Origin: Hephaestia mangrovi
GTDB taxonomy: Bacteria; Pseudomonadota; Alphaproteobacteria; Sphingomonadales; Sphingomonadaceae
Length of the DNA: 64,000 nt
Reading direction: 5' to 3'
Assembly (NCBI RefSeq): GCF_019880555.1
Contig: NZ_JAINVU010000004.1
Span: 1 to 64,000 of the forward strand
Shown here: positions 16,795 through 26,185 of the stretch, one piece after another
Layout: each line of letters starts with the position of its first letter
Position numbering within the stretch: position 1 is the first letter of the stretch
Program-made: the position numbers and the translations under genes
The notes under the pieces: generated by a model
What the model was told of the DNA's origin: nothing
The model's database searches: none
What the model saw: the letters and a program-made list of their open reading frames with translations, nothing else

Positions 16795-17189
16795 CCGGCT
16801 CCTCCTTGATTTATGTCGAATCCTTAACCGGGTCAGCGGAGAGCAGCGCAAAAAAGAGACCCGCTGGCGCTAGGCCAGCGGAACCAGCAACGCGAAGTAG
16901 CTTCCCGACAAGGCGGGCTTGAGCGGACGGGGGAGCGTCGATCAGCGAATATTTGCGACATTAAAATTGAAATTGACAACGGCATGGGTTCATGCGGCTT
17001 CTCGCTTTATGAATATGTATTAGTCGCACGCGCGATCTGTTCAACACGAAGGTCCATTTTCGTGCAGTGCACGCGCGGCCATAGGCTTTCCGCGGAGATC
17101 ATTGAAATTACTGCGCTTGATAGCGTTAGCAATATCGCTATTGAGATGAAATTGGCAAGTTGGCAACAGCGGCGGAGGGGAGAGCGAAA
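16795..17189. promoter_or_regulatory. Divergent promoter region for the GH2 and GH27 genes
   Basis: 395 bases between divergent glycosidase genes. It contains TTGACA at 16974-16979, a GCATG-GGTT-CATGC inverted repeat just after it, and TGAATATGTATTAG at 17010-17023. The last differs slightly from the ATACGTAT-centred operators found later in the window and might be a weak or related regulator site. Confidence 0.4.
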
Positions 17190-18377
17190 ATGCGGGTATT
17201 GGTGGCGATCTTGTTGGGATTGTTGCTTGCCGTGCCGGCCCTCGCCGACGATCCGCCTAAGCCGCTTGATGCGAACGGTTTGGCGCTGACCCCGCCGATG
17301 GGCTGGAACAGCTGGAACAAGTTCGGTTGCGACAATAGCGAGAAGACAGTGCGGGCGGCAGCCGACGCAATGGCATCCAACGGCATGCGTGACGCCGGCT
17401 ACAAATATCTCGTCATCGACGATTGCTGGCAGGGCAAGCGTGACGCCAACGGGTTCATCCAGCCCGACCCCGCTAAATTCCCCTCCGGGATCAAAGCGCT
17501 CGCGGATTACGTTCATAGCAAGGGGCTGAAATTCGGGATTTATTCTGACGCGGGTTTCCAGACGTGCGCACATCGCCCCGGCAGCCAGGGACACGAATAT
17601 CAGGATGCGCTGCAATATGCCCGGTGGGGGGTAGACTATCTCAAATACGATTGGTGTTCGACTGGCACGCGCGACGCTCGGGAGGCTTATCGGACGATGG
17701 CTGAGGCTTTGCGTGCCACCGGACGCCCGATCGTCTTCTCGATTTGCGAGTGGGGCACGGCCAAGCCGTGGCTGTGGGCGACGAATACGGGCAATCTATG
17801 GCGCACCACGGGCGACATCTGGGATCATTGGGCTGGGCCGAACTCGAATGGCTATTCGCTCGGTGTGATGGATATCATCGACCTCAACGAGCCGTTATGG
17901 CCGTTCGCCGGACCGGGCCATTGGAACGACGCTGACATGCTGGAAGTCGGCAATGGCGGGATGAGCGAGAACGAATATCGTGCCCATTTCTCGCTTTGGG
18001 CGATGATGGCCTCGCCGTTGATGGCAGGCAACGATCTGGCAAACATGACGCCGGAGATTCGCGCCATCCTGCTCAACAAGGAGGTTATCGCGGTCGATCA
18101 GGACGCGCTCGGCGAGCAGGGGCGACGGATCGACCGGCAGGGCGACATGGAGGTATGGATGAAGCCGCTGACAGGCGGTGCACGCGCGGTGCTGTTCCTC
18201 AACCGCGGCGAGACGCCGGGTACGGTTGGCGTCAAATGGGGCGCGCTCGGCTATCCGAAGCGGCTAAAGGCGACCGTCACCGACCTGTGGAGCAAACAAG
18301 TTTGGCATGGCCAATCAGCCGGGCTGGAACGCACGGTGGCGCCGCACGCGGTCGTCATGCTCCGAATCGAGCCTTGA
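17190..18377 (+). CDS. Alpha-galactosidase, glycoside hydrolase family 27
   Basis: 395 residues. The ATG at 17190 follows GGAGGGGAG and opens a signal peptide (M-R-V-L-V-A-I-L-L-G-L-L-L-A-V-P-A-L-A-D). The GH27 barrel is clear: T-P-P-M-G-W-N-S-W near 30, V-I-D-D-C-W near 75, the nucleophile Asp in Y-L-K-Y-D-W-C, and the acid/base Asp in G-H-W-N-D-A-D-M-L. A C-terminal beta domain ends the protein. It removes terminal alpha-linked galactose in the periplasm. It is divergent from the GH2 gene; nadB follows after 81 bases. Confidence 0.93.
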   Translation: MRVLVAILLGLLLAVPALADDPPKPLDANGLALTPPMGWNSWNKFGCDNSEKTVRAAADAMASNGMRDAGYKYLVIDDCWQGKRDANGFIQPDPAKFPSGIKALADYVHSKGLKFGIYSDAGFQTCAHRPGSQGHEYQDALQYARWGVDYLKYDWCSTGTRDAREAYRTMAEALRATGRPIVFSICEWGTAKPWLWATNTGNLWRTTGDIWDHWAGPNSNGYSLGVMDIIDLNEPLWPFAGPGHWNDADMLEVGNGGMSENEYRAHFSLWAMMASPLMAGNDLANMTPEIRAILLNKEVIAVDQDALGEQGRRIDRQGDMEVWMKPLTGGARAVLFLNRGETPGTVGVKWGALGYPKRLKATVTDLWSKQVWHGQSAGLERTVAPHAVVMLRIEP

Positions 18378-18458
18378 GTCACACTGCCCGGCGAGCGGAT
18401 CGCGGGCGGCACAATCAGGCCTCTACCCAATTGGTCACGCGGCTGTCATAGAGCCGCC

Positions 18459-20048
18459 ATGAGCGACATTCGTTCCGCCGACGTCCTGATTATCGGTTCC
18501 GGTGCAGCCGGCCTTACCGCGGCCCTCAATCTCGCTGACCGCTTTCGCGTCACCGTACTCGCCAAAGGGCAGTTGAACGAAGGCTCGACGGCCTGGGCGC
18601 AGGGCGGGATCGCGGCGGTGCTCGAACCGGGCGATACGTTCGAAAGCCATATCGAGGACACGATGATCGCCGGCGCCGGTCTCAACGACCGCGCGGTCGT
18701 CGAGTTCGTCGTCGAGAATGCGCCCCGCGCGATCGAGCGGCTGGTCGAGCTGGGCGTGCCGTTCAACACGGAAGGTGGCGGCCTGCATCTGACTCGCGAG
18801 GGCGGGCACAGCCACCGCCGCATCGTTCACGTCAACGACGCTACCGGCTGGGCAGTGCAGGAGGCATTGCAGCGCGCCGCCGAAGCGCATCCCAACATCA
18901 CCTTGGTGCCCGACCGCGTGGCGATCGATCTCGCCACCAGCCGTCACGAGGAGCGCTATTCGGGCGCGGGCAACGTGTGGGGCGTCTACGCCGTCAACCG
19001 CGAGAGCGGGCATGTCGAGTTGTTCACCGCGAACGCGACGATCCTCGCGACCGGCGGAGCGGGGCGCACCTACCTCTTCTCGACCGCGCCGCGCGGCGCG
19101 ACCGGCGACGGCATCGCCATGGCGTGGCGCGCGGGCGCACGCATCTCCAACATGGAAATGATGCAGTTCCACCCGACCTGCCTTTATAACGTCGAGGTCA
19201 AGAACTTCCTGATTACCGAGGCGGTGCGCGGCGAGGGCGGGCGGCTGATCAACCCGACCACGCACAAGCGTTTCATGACCTATTATGACCCGGAGCGGAT
19301 GGAACTGGCGCCGCGCGACGTGGTGGCCCGCGCGATCGACGCCGAGATCAAGCGCTACGGGCTCGACTATGTCCATCTCGACATCAGCCATCTCGATCCG
19401 GCTTTCGTGCGCGGGCACTTCCCGACGATCTATGAGAAGTTGCTCGGCCTCGGCATCGACATGACGCGTGAGCCGATCCCGGTGGTGCCGGCGCAGCATT
19501 ATACCTGCGGCGGGGTGCTGATCGACCGCGACGGCCGCACCGATCTGCCGCATCTCTATGCTGCCGGCGAGGTGACGCAATCGGGGCTGCACGGCGCCAA
19601 TCGCCTGGCGTCCAACTCGCTGCTCGAATGTTTCGTGTTCGGCGAGGCATGCGCCAACCATATCGCTGCCAATTGGGCCGACTTGCCGCCACCGCCCGCG
19701 ATCCGGCCGTGGGACGAAAGCCGCGTCACGCATTCGGACGAGGAAGTCGTCATCAAGCAGAACTGGACCGAGATCCGCCGCTTCATGTGGAATTATGTCG
19801 GCATCGTGCGCACCACCAAGCGGCTGGAGCGCGCGGCGCATCGGATCAAGCTGCTGACCGATGAAGTCGCCGATTATTACGGTCATTTCCGCGTCACGCC
19901 CGATCTGATCGAGCTCAGGAACCTCCTGCAGACCGCCGATCTGATCGTCCGGTCGGCGCTTCACCGCCAGGAAAGTCGGGGGCTGCACTACACGCTCGAC
20001 TATCCCGAAACCCTGCCGGAGGCGGTCGATACGATCCTGGTGCCATGA
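18459..20048 (+). CDS. nadB: L-aspartate oxidase
   Basis: 529 residues, the usual length. The FAD site I-I-G-S-G-A-A-G-L-T begins near residue 10, and S-T-A-W-A-Q-G-G-I-A-A near 44 is the NadB signature; H-F-P-T-I and Q-H-Y-T-C-G-G-V occur in the catalytic region, and the helical C-terminal domain is intact. It oxidises aspartate to iminoaspartate, the first step of de novo NAD synthesis. NadA and NadC genes are not adjacent here. Confidence 0.96.
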   Translation: MSDIRSADVLIIGSGAAGLTAALNLADRFRVTVLAKGQLNEGSTAWAQGGIAAVLEPGDTFESHIEDTMIAGAGLNDRAVVEFVVENAPRAIERLVELGVPFNTEGGGLHLTREGGHSHRRIVHVNDATGWAVQEALQRAAEAHPNITLVPDRVAIDLATSRHEERYSGAGNVWGVYAVNRESGHVELFTANATILATGGAGRTYLFSTAPRGATGDGIAMAWRAGARISNMEMMQFHPTCLYNVEVKNFLITEAVRGEGGRLINPTTHKRFMTYYDPERMELAPRDVVARAIDAEIKRYGLDYVHLDISHLDPAFVRGHFPTIYEKLLGLGIDMTREPIPVVPAQHYTCGGVLIDRDGRTDLPHLYAAGEVTQSGLHGANRLASNSLLECFVFGEACANHIAANWADLPPPPAIRPWDESRVTHSDEEVVIKQNWTEIRRFMWNYVGIVRTTKRLERAAHRIKLLTDEVADYYGHFRVTPDLIELRNLLQTADLIVRSALHRQESRGLHYTLDYPETLPEAVDTILVP

Positions 20049-20090
20049 TCTGCGATTGATTCGCACTTTCGGCCTTTTCTTTCGGGCTAG

Positions 20091-20107
20091 TTATTGATAA
20101 TCACTCG
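20091..20107. promoter_or_regulatory. Fur-box-like site in front of feoA
   Basis: TTATTGATAATCACTCG contains the palindromic core TGATAATCA at 20095-20103, matching the centre of the classical Fur consensus. It ends a few bases before the feoA ATG, so binding could block transcription or translation start. Iron control of feoAB is well established in other bacteria; this site is inferred by eye. Confidence 0.45.
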
Positions 20108-20111
20108 CAGC

Positions 20112-20384
20112 ATGGATATGTCGTCGCGCGTGATACTGCCTGTCAGCCTCGAATCGCTGCCGCGCCGGCAGCATGCAACGGTCGCCGCGATCGATTGGGC
20201 GCGACTCGCCGTGCCCGAGGCGCGGCGGCTGCGCGAACTCGGTTTCGACGAAGGTGTCGAGGTTGAAGTGTTGCACCGCGCGCGGCTTGGCAGCGGCCCG
20301 ATCGCGTGCCGCATCGGCCGGATGACGGTCGCGCTGCGCCGGGCGGTCGCTGGCGCGATCCATGTAGCGCCGCTCGCCGGCTAG
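20112..20384 (+). CDS. feoA: Ferrous iron transport protein A (FeoA)
   Basis: About 90 residues forming an SH3-like FeoA domain: R-R-L-R-E-L-G-F-D-E-G-V-E-V-E-V-L near the middle and I-G-R-M-T-V-A-L-R near the end. FeoA helps FeoB in the cytoplasm. A TTG at 20094 would give six extra residues, but the ATG at 20112 is preferred. The feoB start codon follows the stop by a single base, indicating coupled translation. Confidence 0.88.
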   Translation: MDMSSRVILPVSLESLPRRQHATVAAIDWARLAVPEARRLRELGFDEGVEVEVLHRARLGSGPIACRIGRMTVALRRAVAGAIHVAPLAG

Positions 20385-20385
20385 G

Positions 20386-22254
20386 ATGAATGCCACCCCA
20401 CTGGTTGCGCTGGTCGGGAACCCCAATTCCGGCAAGAGCGCGCTGTTCAATGCGCTGACCGGCGCGCGGCAGAAGGTCGGCAATTATCCCGGCGTCACTG
20501 TCGAGCGGCACGCCGGCCGCACCAGTTTCGCCGATGGCCGCCCGGTCGAACTGATCGATCTGCCCGGGGCCTACAGCCTCGATCCGTCATCGCCCGACGA
20601 GCGGGTGACGCGCGACGTCGTCACCGGCGCACAGTCGGGCGAGCGGCTGCCGGACGCCCTGATCGTCGTCGTCGATGCCGCCAATCTCGATAATCACCTG
20701 CGCTTCACGCTGCAGCTGATCGCGCTCGGGCTGCCGGTGGTGGTCGCGCTCAACATGATCGACCTCGCGGCGCGCGACGGGCTGACGCTCGATCCAGCTG
20801 CGCTCGAACGCGAACTCGGCGTGCCCGTCGTCCCCACCGTCGCGGTGCGCCGCCGCGGCATCGATGAACTGAAGGCCGCGCTAGGCGAGGCGGTACGTCA
20901 GGGGCCAGTCGTCGCGCTGCGCGCCGGCGACAACAGCGTCCATGAGGATATCGCGACGCTCCAGCGCCGTGCCCGCGCGATCTCGCTCGCGGCGACCGTT
21001 TCCGAAACACCGGTGCGGCGCTGGACGCACGCGTTCGACGCGGTCGCGCTGCATCCGGTGTTCGGCCTCGCGCTGCTCGGCGCGATCCTGTTCGTCATGT
21101 TCCAGGCGGTATTCGCCTGGGCGCAGGCGCCGATGGACCTGATCCAGGCCGGGTTCGATGCACTCGCCCGCTTCATCACCGCCACCTTCCCCGACAGCAT
21201 CCTGCGCTCGCTGGTGGTCGATGGGGTCATCGCCGGCGTCGGCGCGGTGGTGGTGTTCCTGCCGCAGATCCTGATCCTGTTCTTCTTCATCCTGATGCTC
21301 GAAGCCTCGGGCTACATGGTCCGCGCGGCTTTCCTGATGGACCGCATCATGGCGAGCGTCGGCCTGTCGGGGCGGGCGTTCATCCCGTTGCTCTCGTCAT
21401 TCGCCTGCGCCGTTCCCGGCATCATGGCGACGCGCACGATCGAGGACGAGAAGGACCGGCTGACGACGATCCTGATCGCGCCCCTGATGACCTGCTCGGC
21501 GCGGTTGCCGGTCTATACGCTCATCATCGGCGCGCTGATCCCCGATACCCGCGTACTGCCCTTCGTCGGCCTGCAGGGCCTCGTCATGTTCGCGCTCTAT
21601 GTGATGGGCATCGTCGGTGCGTTCTTCGCCGCGCTCGTGCTGCGGCGGACCGTTACCAAGGGCGCTTCGTCGGGCTTCATGATGGAGATGCCCAAATATC
21701 AGATGCCGCGCGCGCGCGATATCGTGCTGGGCTTGTGGACCCGTGCGGTGATCTTTCTCAAACGCGCCGGCACGATCATCGCGACGACGACGATCATATT
21801 GTGGGCGCTGTTGAGCTTCCCGCAGCCGCCGGCCGGCAGCCACGTCTCGCCAGTCGATTATTCGATTGCCGGGCGGATCGCCAACACCGTCGTCCAGCCG
21901 ATCGTCCAGCCGATCGGGTTCAATCGCGACATTTCGCTGGCGCTTATCCCCGCGATGTCGGCGCGGGAGGTTGCCGTTGCCGCGATCGGCACGGTCTATT
22001 CGGTCGACAATCCGGATAGCGACAACGGCAATCGCGCGATGATCGACAATCTGCGCCACCGCTGGAGCCTGGCCACCGCGCTCGCTTTCCTGATGTGGTT
22101 CGTGTTCGCGCCGCAGTGCATCTCGACGATCGCGATTACCCGGCGAGAGACGAATGGCTGGAAATGGCCGGCGTTCATGGTTGGCTATTTGTTCGTGCTC
22201 GCCTACATCGCTGCGGGGGCGACCTATTGGGTCGCGACAGCAATCGGATTGTAG
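20386..22254 (+). CDS. feoB: Ferrous iron transporter FeoB
   Basis: 622 residues, slightly shorter than E. coli FeoB. The N-terminal G-protein domain has G1 GNPNSGKSALFN at 11-22, G-N-Y-P-G-V-T-V-E, G3 D-L-P-G, and G4 N-M-I-D. The membrane part has the two Gate motifs with conserved cysteines (S-F-A-C-A-V-P-G-I-M and L-M-T-C-S-A-R-L-P-V-Y) and many hydrophobic helices. It imports Fe(II) across the inner membrane. It follows feoA directly; no feoC is seen before ssb. Confidence 0.96.
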   Translation: MNATPLVALVGNPNSGKSALFNALTGARQKVGNYPGVTVERHAGRTSFADGRPVELIDLPGAYSLDPSSPDERVTRDVVTGAQSGERLPDALIVVVDAANLDNHLRFTLQLIALGLPVVVALNMIDLAARDGLTLDPAALERELGVPVVPTVAVRRRGIDELKAALGEAVRQGPVVALRAGDNSVHEDIATLQRRARAISLAATVSETPVRRWTHAFDAVALHPVFGLALLGAILFVMFQAVFAWAQAPMDLIQAGFDALARFITATFPDSILRSLVVDGVIAGVGAVVVFLPQILILFFFILMLEASGYMVRAAFLMDRIMASVGLSGRAFIPLLSSFACAVPGIMATRTIEDEKDRLTTILIAPLMTCSARLPVYTLIIGALIPDTRVLPFVGLQGLVMFALYVMGIVGAFFAALVLRRTVTKGASSGFMMEMPKYQMPRARDIVLGLWTRAVIFLKRAGTIIATTTIILWALLSFPQPPAGSHVSPVDYSIAGRIANTVVQPIVQPIGFNRDISLALIPAMSAREVAVAAIGTVYSVDNPDSDNGNRAMIDNLRHRWSLATALAFLMWFVFAPQCISTIAITRRETNGWKWPAFMVGYLFVLAYIAAGATYWVATAIGL

Positions 22255-22263
22255 GGAGCGAAC

Positions 22264-22794
22264 ATGGCCGGCAGCGTGAACAAGGTGATTCTGGTCGGCA
22301 ATCTCGGCCGCGACCCGGAAAGCCGCACCTTCCAGAATGGCGGCAAGGTGGTGAACCTGCGCATCGCGACCAGCGAATCGTGGAAGGATCGCAATACCGG
22401 CGAACGCAAGGAAAAGACCGAATGGCATTCGGTCGCGATCTTCAACGAAGGCCTTGCCAATGTCGCCGAGCGTTATCTGCGCAAAGGCAGCAAGGTCTAT
22501 ATCGAAGGCCAGCTCCAGACGCGCAAATGGCAGGACCAATCGGGCAACGATCGCTACTCGACCGAGATCGTGCTGCAGGGCTTCAACAGCGTGCTGACCA
22601 TGCTCGATGGCGCGCCGGGCGGCGGCGGCAGCGGTGGCGGCGTCTCCAGCGGACGGGATGATTGGGGCGCCGGCGGCAATGATTTCGGCGGTGGTAACAA
22701 TCGCGGCGGCGGCCAGGGCGGCAGCGGATCGAGCGGGTTCGGCGGCGGTGGCGGCGGCTTTTCCGACGATCTCGATGACGACGTGCCGTTCTGA
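22264..22794 (+). CDS. ssb: Single-stranded DNA-binding protein
   Basis: 176 residues. The OB fold ([19 protein letters not shown] near the start, W-H-S-V, Y-I-E-G-Q-L) occupies about 1-110. A glycine-rich linker follows and the acidic tip D-D-D-V-P-F closes the protein, the docking site for SSB partners. It binds ssDNA as a tetramer in replication and repair. It starts nine bases after feoB. Confidence 0.96.
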   Translation: MAGSVNKVILVGNLGRDPESRTFQNGGKVVNLRIATSESWKDRNTGERKEKTEWHSVAIFNEGLANVAERYLRKGSKVYIEGQLQTRKWQDQSGNDRYSTEIVLQGFNSVLTMLDGAPGGGGSGGGVSSGRDDWGAGGNDFGGGNNRGGGQGGSGSSGFGGGGGGFSDDLDDDVPF

Positions 22795-22805
22795 GCGACG
22801 CGGCG

Positions 22806-23324
22806 ATGAACGATAGCGAAATTGCGCCTGGCTGGCGCATCGATGAGGCCGCGCGGGCGCGCTCCATTGCCGAGCACGATATCGAAGCGGTGCGCGACGA
22901 TCCGGCCCTCATCCGGATTACCGCCTTCGCCGCTGCGTTATGCGACGCGCCGACTGCGCTCGTCAGCATCGTCGAGGAACGGCGGCAAACTTTCCTGGCG
23001 CGAACCGGCCTCGATCAGAGCGAAACGCCGCGCGAGACGAGCTTCTGCCAGTTTGCGATGATCGGGAACGACATCATGGTCGTGCCCGATGCGACGGCCG
23101 ACACCCGCTTTGCCGATAACCCGCTGGTCACCGGCGAGCCCGGCATCCGCTTCTATGCCGGCGCGCCGATCGTCGCGTCCGATGGCACGCCGCTTGGCTC
23201 GCTCTGCGTGATCGATACGCGCCCGCGCGAGGGGCTGACGCCGCTCCAGCGACAGGGGTTGTTGGTGCTGGCTGCCGATGTGATGCAGCGGCTCGACCGC
23301 AACCGCCAGTTCCGCGCGGCTTAG
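22806..23324 (+). CDS. GAF-domain protein
   Basis: 172 residues composed of one GAF domain (about 30-165) with P-T-A-L-V-S-I-V-E-E, F-C-Q-F-A, Y-A-G-A-P-I and L-G-S-L-C-V-I-D, the pattern of stand-alone GAF proteins that may act as small-ligand or redox sensors. No output domain is attached. It follows ssb by 11 bases, and its stop codon overlaps the oppositely oriented metW stop. The ligand is unknown. Confidence 0.8.
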   Translation: MNDSEIAPGWRIDEAARARSIAEHDIEAVRDDPALIRITAFAAALCDAPTALVSIVEERRQTFLARTGLDQSETPRETSFCQFAMIGNDIMVVPDATADTRFADNPLVTGEPGIRFYAGAPIVASDGTPLGSLCVIDTRPREGLTPLQRQGLLVLAADVMQRLDRNRQFRAA

Positions 23325-23908
23325 CGCCGCAGCAGGAACACCGCGTGCTCGGCGCGGAAATTGGCGGCGGCGGCGCCGGTGCGCCGGCCGTTGTTGAGGA
23401 ACCAGGCGTCCTCCACCGTAATCCCGCGCTCCTTCACCAGCGCCCGGAAATCGTCGATCGTGACGTGGTGGATGTTGGGCGTATCATACCAGCGTTCAGG
23501 CAGCAGTTTGGTCACCGGCATCCGGCCACCCCACAACAGCGAGGCGCGGACCCGCCAATGCGCGAAATTGGGGAAGGAAACGAAGGCGCGCCCGCCGATC
23601 CGGAGCAACTGATCGAGCACTAGGTGCGGGTTGCGCGTCGTCTGCAGCGTCTGGCTGAGGATCGCGTAATCGAAGCTTTGATCGGGATAAGCGGCGAGAT
23701 CGGCATCGGCATCGCCCTGCACGACGGAAAGGCCGCGGCCGACGGCGGCGGCGACATTGGCGGGGTCGAGCTCCAGCCCGCGCGCATCGACCTGGCGATC
23801 GTCGCGCAATGCCGCCATCAGCGCGCCATCACCGCAGCCGATGTCGAGCACGCGGCTGCCCGCTGCGACATGATCGGCGATCACCGCGAGGTCTGGACGC
23901 AGGCTCAT
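23321..23908 (-). CDS. metW: Methionine biosynthesis protein MetW
   Basis: 195 residues starting M-S-L-R-P-D-L. The AdoMet-binding motif [11 protein letters not shown] near 20-30 and the MetW-specific S-Q-T-L-Q and [10 protein letters not shown] are present. MetW supports or activates homoserine O-acetyltransferase activity of MetX. The ATG at 23908 overlaps the metX stop (ATGA), so metX-metW form one operon. The frame continues upstream within metX as a shadow. Confidence 0.93.
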   Translation of the reverse strand: MSLRPDLAVIADHVAAGSRVLDIGCGDGALMAALRDDRQVDARGLELDPANVAAAVGRGLSVVQGDADADLAAYPDQSFDYAILSQTLQTTRNPHLVLDQLLRIGGRAFVSFPNFAHWRVRASLLWGGRMPVTKLLPERWYDTPNIHHVTIDDFRALVKERGITVEDAWFLNNGRRTGAAAANFRAEHAVFLLRR

Positions 23909-25017
23909 CCGCCGTTCCTCAGGAAGCCGTGGATCACGCGGTTCATCTCGGGCGAATCGAGCAGGAAGGCATCGTGGCCGAACGGGCTCGACAGTTCGAC
24001 GAAGCTCGCGCGCGCGCCGGCGGCATGGAGCGCTTGCACCACGGCACGCGATTCGCGCGTCGGGTAGAGCCAGTCTGTATCGAAACTGATCAGGCAGAAG
24101 CGCGCCCGCGTCTCGCGAAAGGCGTTGGCCAGCATCCCGCCATGTTCCTCGGCAAGGTCGAAATAGTCCATCGCCCGGGTGATGTAGAGATAGGCATTGG
24201 CATCGAACCGGTCGGTGAAGGCAAGGCCCTGGTGGCGCAGATAGCTTTCGACCTGGAAATCGGCGTCGAAGCCGAACGTCTTGGCGTCGCGCGCCTGAAG
24301 CTTGCGGCCGAATTTCTCGGTAAGGCCGGCTTCGGACAGATAGGTGATGTGCGCCGCCATTCGCGCCACCGCCAGGCCCGCGGCGGGCGCGCTGCCCGAG
24401 CCGTAATAATCGCCATCGCGCCAGTTGGGATCGGCCATGATCGCCTGCCGGCCGACTTCGTGGAAGGCGATGTTCTGCGCCGAATGCCTGGCGGTGGAGG
24501 CGATTACCACCGCGGCTTCGACTCGATCCGGGAAGGTCGCCGGCCATGACAAGGCCTGCATTCCTCCCATCGAGCCGCCGACCACCGCCTTCAGCCGCCC
24601 GATGCCGAGATGGTCGAGCAGCATGGCCTGGGCACGCACCATGTCGCGGATGGTGATGACGGGGAACGCCATGCCATAGGGCTCGCCGGTCGCCGGATCG
24701 ATGCTCGCGGGCCCCGACGAGCCCATGCAACTGCCGATCACATTGGCACAGACGACGAGGTGGCGATCGGTGTCGATCGGTTTGCCTGGGCCGACCATCT
24801 GCAGCCACCAGCCGGGCTTGCCGGTGACCGGATGGCGGCTTGCAACATATTGATCCATCGTCAGCGCATGGCAGATCAGGATGGCGTTGCCGCCGTTCTC
24901 GGCCAACGTGCCGTAGGTTTCGTAAGCGATCTCGACCGGTGCGAGCGCAGCCCCGCTGTCGAGCGCAAGCGGCCCGGCGAGCGTCACGCGGCGGTCGAGG
25001 CCGAAGCGGTTGTCCAT
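23905..25017 (-). CDS. metX: Homoserine O-acetyltransferase
   Basis: 370 residues, alpha/beta hydrolase fold. The substrate pocket motif A-I-L-I-C-H-A-L-T is near 45, the nucleophile elbow is G-G-S-M-G-G-M-Q near 144, and the C-terminal catalytic Asp and His are in S-F-D-T-D-W-L and P-F-G-H-D-A-F-L. It acetylates homoserine for methionine synthesis (succinyl specificity in some species cannot be excluded). The ATG at 25017 is chosen because the frame before it lacks similarity. hisC runs divergently. Confidence 0.93.
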   Translation of the reverse strand: MDNRFGLDRRVTLAGPLALDSGAALAPVEIAYETYGTLAENGGNAILICHALTMDQYVASRHPVTGKPGWWLQMVGPGKPIDTDRHLVVCANVIGSCMGSSGPASIDPATGEPYGMAFPVITIRDMVRAQAMLLDHLGIGRLKAVVGGSMGGMQALSWPATFPDRVEAAVVIASTARHSAQNIAFHEVGRQAIMADPNWRDGDYYGSGSAPAAGLAVARMAAHITYLSEAGLTEKFGRKLQARDAKTFGFDADFQVESYLRHQGLAFTDRFDANAYLYITRAMDYFDLAEEHGGMLANAFRETRARFCLISFDTDWLYPTRESRAVVQALHAAGARASFVELSSPFGHDAFLLDSPEMNRVIHGFLRNGG

Positions 25018-25084
25018 TCGCGCGGCGCTAGCGGAGGGCGGCGATTGTTGCAACGAGGCTGCGCGTGGGGCTATGCGCGCGACC

Positions 25085-26185
25085 ATGACCGGTCCCACAC
25101 CCAAGCCCTGGATCATGGGCATCGCGCCCTACATCCCCGGCCGCTCGACCACCGACGACGGCCGCAAGGTCGCCAAGCTGTCGTCGAACGAGAACCCGCT
25201 CGGCACCTCGGCCGCGGCCCGCGAGGCATTCGCGTCCGCCGCGGGGCGGCTCGAACGCTATCCCGACGCCAGCGCCACCGAGCTTCGCGAGACGCTGGCG
25301 GCCAGGCACGGGCTCGATCCGGCGCGGATCATCTACGGCAACGGCTCGGACGAGGTGCTGCACCTTGCCGCCGGCGCCTTTGCCGGGCCGGGCGACGAGG
25401 TGATCTTCGTTCGCTACGGCTTTGCGGTGTACGAGATCGCGGCGCGTCGTGTCGGCGCGACGCCGGTGGTGGCGCCCGACAAGGAGTATGCGACCGATGT
25501 CGACGCGGTGCTCGCCAGCGTCACCGACAAGACGCGCATCGTCTACATTGCCAATCCCAACAACCCGACCGGCACCTATGCGACCAAGGACGAGATCGCG
25601 CGCCTCCATGCCGGTCTGCCCGAACACGTTCTGCTGGTGCTCGACCATGCCTATGCCGAATACATAGACGGCGATGCCGAGGACGGCGGCATGGCGCTGG
25701 CCGAAAGCGCGCCCAACGTGCTGGTGACGCGCACCTTCTCCAAGATGTACGGCCTGGCCGCGGAGCGGATCGGCTGGGGCTATGCGTCGCCGGCGATCAT
25801 CGAGGCGATGCACCGCATCCGGCTACCATTCTCGATCACCATCGCCGGCACGGCGGCGGCGATCGCGGCGCTCGGCGATACCGCGTTCGTCGATCACACG
25901 CGCGCGCACAACGCCGAATGGCGTGCCTGGTTTAGTGATGAGATGGGCAAGCTCGGCAATGCTGGGCTGCGCGCGGTGCCGAGCCAAGCCAATTTCGTAC
26001 TCGTGCTGTTCGAAGGACGGCTCACCGCGGAGGCCGCTTACAAGGGGCTGATGGAGAAAGGCTATATCGTCCGCTGGCTGCCGGGCCAGGGGTTGGCGAA
26101 CGGCCTGCGCATTACGATCGGCACCGCGGACGAGACCAGGGGCGTCGCCACGGCGCTTCGCGAACTGGCCGAATCGGCGGGCTGA
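25085..26185 (+). CDS. hisC: Histidinol-phosphate/aromatic aminotransferase
   Basis: 366 residues of the HisC class I/II PLP family: S-S-N-E-N-P-L-G near 35, Y-G-N-G-S-D-E-V near 85, N-P-N-N-P-T-G-T near 160, and the PLP lysine in R-T-F-S-K-M-Y-G-L. The ATG at 25085 is preferred over an upstream in-frame start, since M-T-G-P-x-P-K-P-W-I is the usual N-terminus. Its stop overlaps the start of the prephenate/arogenate dehydrogenase gene (TGATG), so it may serve aromatic as well as histidine synthesis. Confidence 0.92.
   Translation: MTGPTPKPWIMGIAPYIPGRSTTDDGRKVAKLSSNENPLGTSAAAREAFASAAGRLERYPDASATELRETLAARHGLDPARIIYGNGSDEVLHLAAGAFAGPGDEVIFVRYGFAVYEIAARRVGATPVVAPDKEYATDVDAVLASVTDKTRIVYIANPNNPTGTYATKDEIARLHAGLPEHVLLVLDHAYAEYIDGDAEDGGMALAESAPNVLVTRTFSKMYGLAAERIGWGYASPAIIEAMHRIRLPFSITIAGTAAAIAALGDTAFVDHTRAHNAEWRAWFSDEMGKLGNAGLRAVPSQANFVLVLFEGRLTAEAAYKGLMEKGYIVRWLPGQGLANGLRITIGTADETRGVATALRELAESAG

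Noticed and set aside
18435-20066. 543-codon minus-strand open frame antisense to nadB
   Set aside because: nadB is full length with all motifs; the opposite frame is arginine/histidine-rich shadow sequence.
23909-24808. Upstream part of the frame containing metW, suggesting a 495-residue protein
   Set aside because: It overlaps metX in another frame; metW starts at the ATG at 23908 with ATGA coupling.
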